Part shown: one piece after another, positions 50,499 through 50,901 of the stretch
Position numbering within the stretch: the first letter of the stretch is position 1
How the letters are laid out: each line of letters begins with the position of its first letter
Assembly (NCBI RefSeq): GCF_009697225.1
Contig: NZ_WIND01000024.1
Span: forward strand, 1-50,901
DNA from: Halovulum marinum
GTDB lineage: Bacteria > Pseudomonadota > Alphaproteobacteria > Rhodobacterales > Rhodobacteraceae
Length of the DNA stretch: 50,901 nt
Direction: 5' to 3'
Made by a program: the position numbers and the translations under genes
The notes under the pieces: model-generated
What the model was told of the DNA's origin: nothing
The model's input: only the letters and a program-made list of their open reading frames with translations
Databases searched by the model: none

Positions 50499-50585
50499 AT
50501 GAGTAATTCTGAGAACACTCGGAAAAAAGCAGGCGCGTGTGTCCCAAATACCCATCCCTACCTGAGTAAAAGGGCATTTTCCTGA
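50499..50585 (+). CDS. Leader mini-ORF upstream of the second exoprotein (copy 2)
   Basis: 28 codons: MSNS, then GACV-x-NT-x-PYLSKR and a final S before the stop. It lines up codon for codon with the first 28 codons of copy 1, sharing about 18 residues. It stops where copy 1 goes on for 11 more codons. Confidence 0.4.
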   Translation: MSNSENTRKKAGACVPNTHPYLSKRAFS

Positions 50586-50737
50586 GCTTGTGTCGCGGCT
50601 GTTATTGGCCTCGACCTTCTCTTGACTGACCTTTCGCTCGGGCTGTCGCGCGGTCCCCTCCAGGTCGCGTCGGGCGGGTGTGTGCGCTTGTCCCCTTCCA
50701 AACCCGAACCCCCACGGGTCCAGAAACAGGTGAATCC

Positions 50738-50901
50738 ATGGCTACCTACACCGTATCCACGAAATCGGACCTTCTTTCCGCGCTGTCGTCCGCCAGCGGC
50801 GGCGACGAGATCCTGCTGAAATCAGGCAACTACGGCGACCTGACGCTGACGCAGGACTTCTCGAGCGAGGTGACGATCCGCGCGATCGACCAGTACGGCG
50901 C
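50738..50901 (+). CDS. Second beta-helix exoprotein, N-terminus only (runs off the window)
   Basis: 54 codons are present. MATYTVS, ADL/SDL and ASGGDEILL-x-SGNYGDL are the same as in the protein at 48380, and the last 77 bases equal the reverse complement of the window start. It has no signal peptide, so like the first copy it is probably an RTX-type substrate, though the C-terminus is not seen. GGTGA lies about 6 nt before ATG. It is the second of at least three members in this replicon. Confidence 0.8.
   Translation, partial: MATYTVSTKSDLLSALSSASGGDEILLKSGNYGDLTLTQDFSSEVTIRAIDQYG
50825..50901. repeat. Terminal copy of 77-nt repeat (direct orientation)
   Basis: Exact reverse complement of bases 1-77. 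The third relative, at 48484-48542, is similar but not identical, with changes such as GATTTC for GACTTC. Confidence 0.9.

Noticed and set aside
48368-50518. 716-codon minus-strand open frame with repeated short motifs
   Set aside because: The repeats mirror the RTX and proline-repeat DNA of the real gene on the other strand.
1-50901. Circular overlap of contig ends
   Set aside because: The shared 77 nt are inverted, not direct, so they do not close a circle by simple overlap.
1-50901. tRNA or rRNA genes
   Set aside because: No cloverleaf-like or rRNA-like sequence was recognised on either strand by eye; a covariance-model scan would settle it.

Overview
The window looks like a contig from an alphaproteobacterium of the Rhodobacterales (Roseobacter-type). 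It is very GC-rich, and it carries an RPA-family replication initiator (RepA) divergent from a ParA/ParB pair, which is the backbone of RepA-type plasmids of that order. Roseobacter plasmids of this kind are known to carry rhamnose and exopolysaccharide genes ('biofilm plasmids'), and this window fits that picture. The first and last 77 bases are the same sequence in opposite orientation, so both ends stop inside one repeated gene. The true replicon structure is therefore unresolved.

Layout. 1-6064: start of a beta-helix protein (cut by the edge), an O-antigen-ligase/Wzy-like polymerase, two sulfotransferases, a GT2 glycosyltransferase and a Wzx-like flippase. 6200-10222: repA, a repeat-rich origin region, parA, parB and two copies of a 16-bp palindrome that is a likely parS. 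10365-20325: one long rightward cluster with a glycosyltransferase, a tiny Tat-like ORF, a GMC oxidoreductase, two acyltransferase-3 proteins, a 3,5-epimerase homologue, a SAF-domain oxidoreductase, a hexapeptide acyltransferase, an acyl carrier protein, an SDR reductase and an acyl-AMP ligase. 20338-25933: a third sulfotransferase, a small membrane protein, an SDR, a glucose-1-phosphate cytidylyltransferase and two GT2 enzymes. 25935-27661: a YefM/YoeB toxin-antitoxin pair with its promoter-operator, then an AT-rich gene for an exported HNH (DUF1524-like) protein. 27780-34245: a methyltransferase, nucleotide-sugar epimerase and dehydrogenase, GT1, a second methyltransferase and a UPF0104-type membrane protein; the last three have lower GC. 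34359-39989: a serine resolvase, rmlC-rmlD-rmlA (no rmlB), an FAD oxidoreductase and UDP-glucose dehydrogenase. 40432-47973: the polysaccharide initiation and export core (ExoY-like transferase, ExeA-like ATPase, Wzz-like protein, BY-kinase-like ATPase, OPX export protein, outer-membrane barrel, Alg14/Alg13-type split glycosyltransferase). 48046-50901: a beta-helix/RTX exoprotein and the start of a tandem paralogue, each behind the same promoter architecture.

Together the genes describe assembly, decoration (sulfation, acylation, methylation, deoxy and uronic sugars) and export of a complex, probably sulfated, surface polysaccharide, plus exoproteins that may act on it. The most unusual parts are the 10-20 kb sugar/acyl modification cluster, the duplicated exoprotein promoters with a shared inverted repeat and mini-ORF, in-frame repeats that duplicate start codons, and the exported HNH protein in an AT-rich island.
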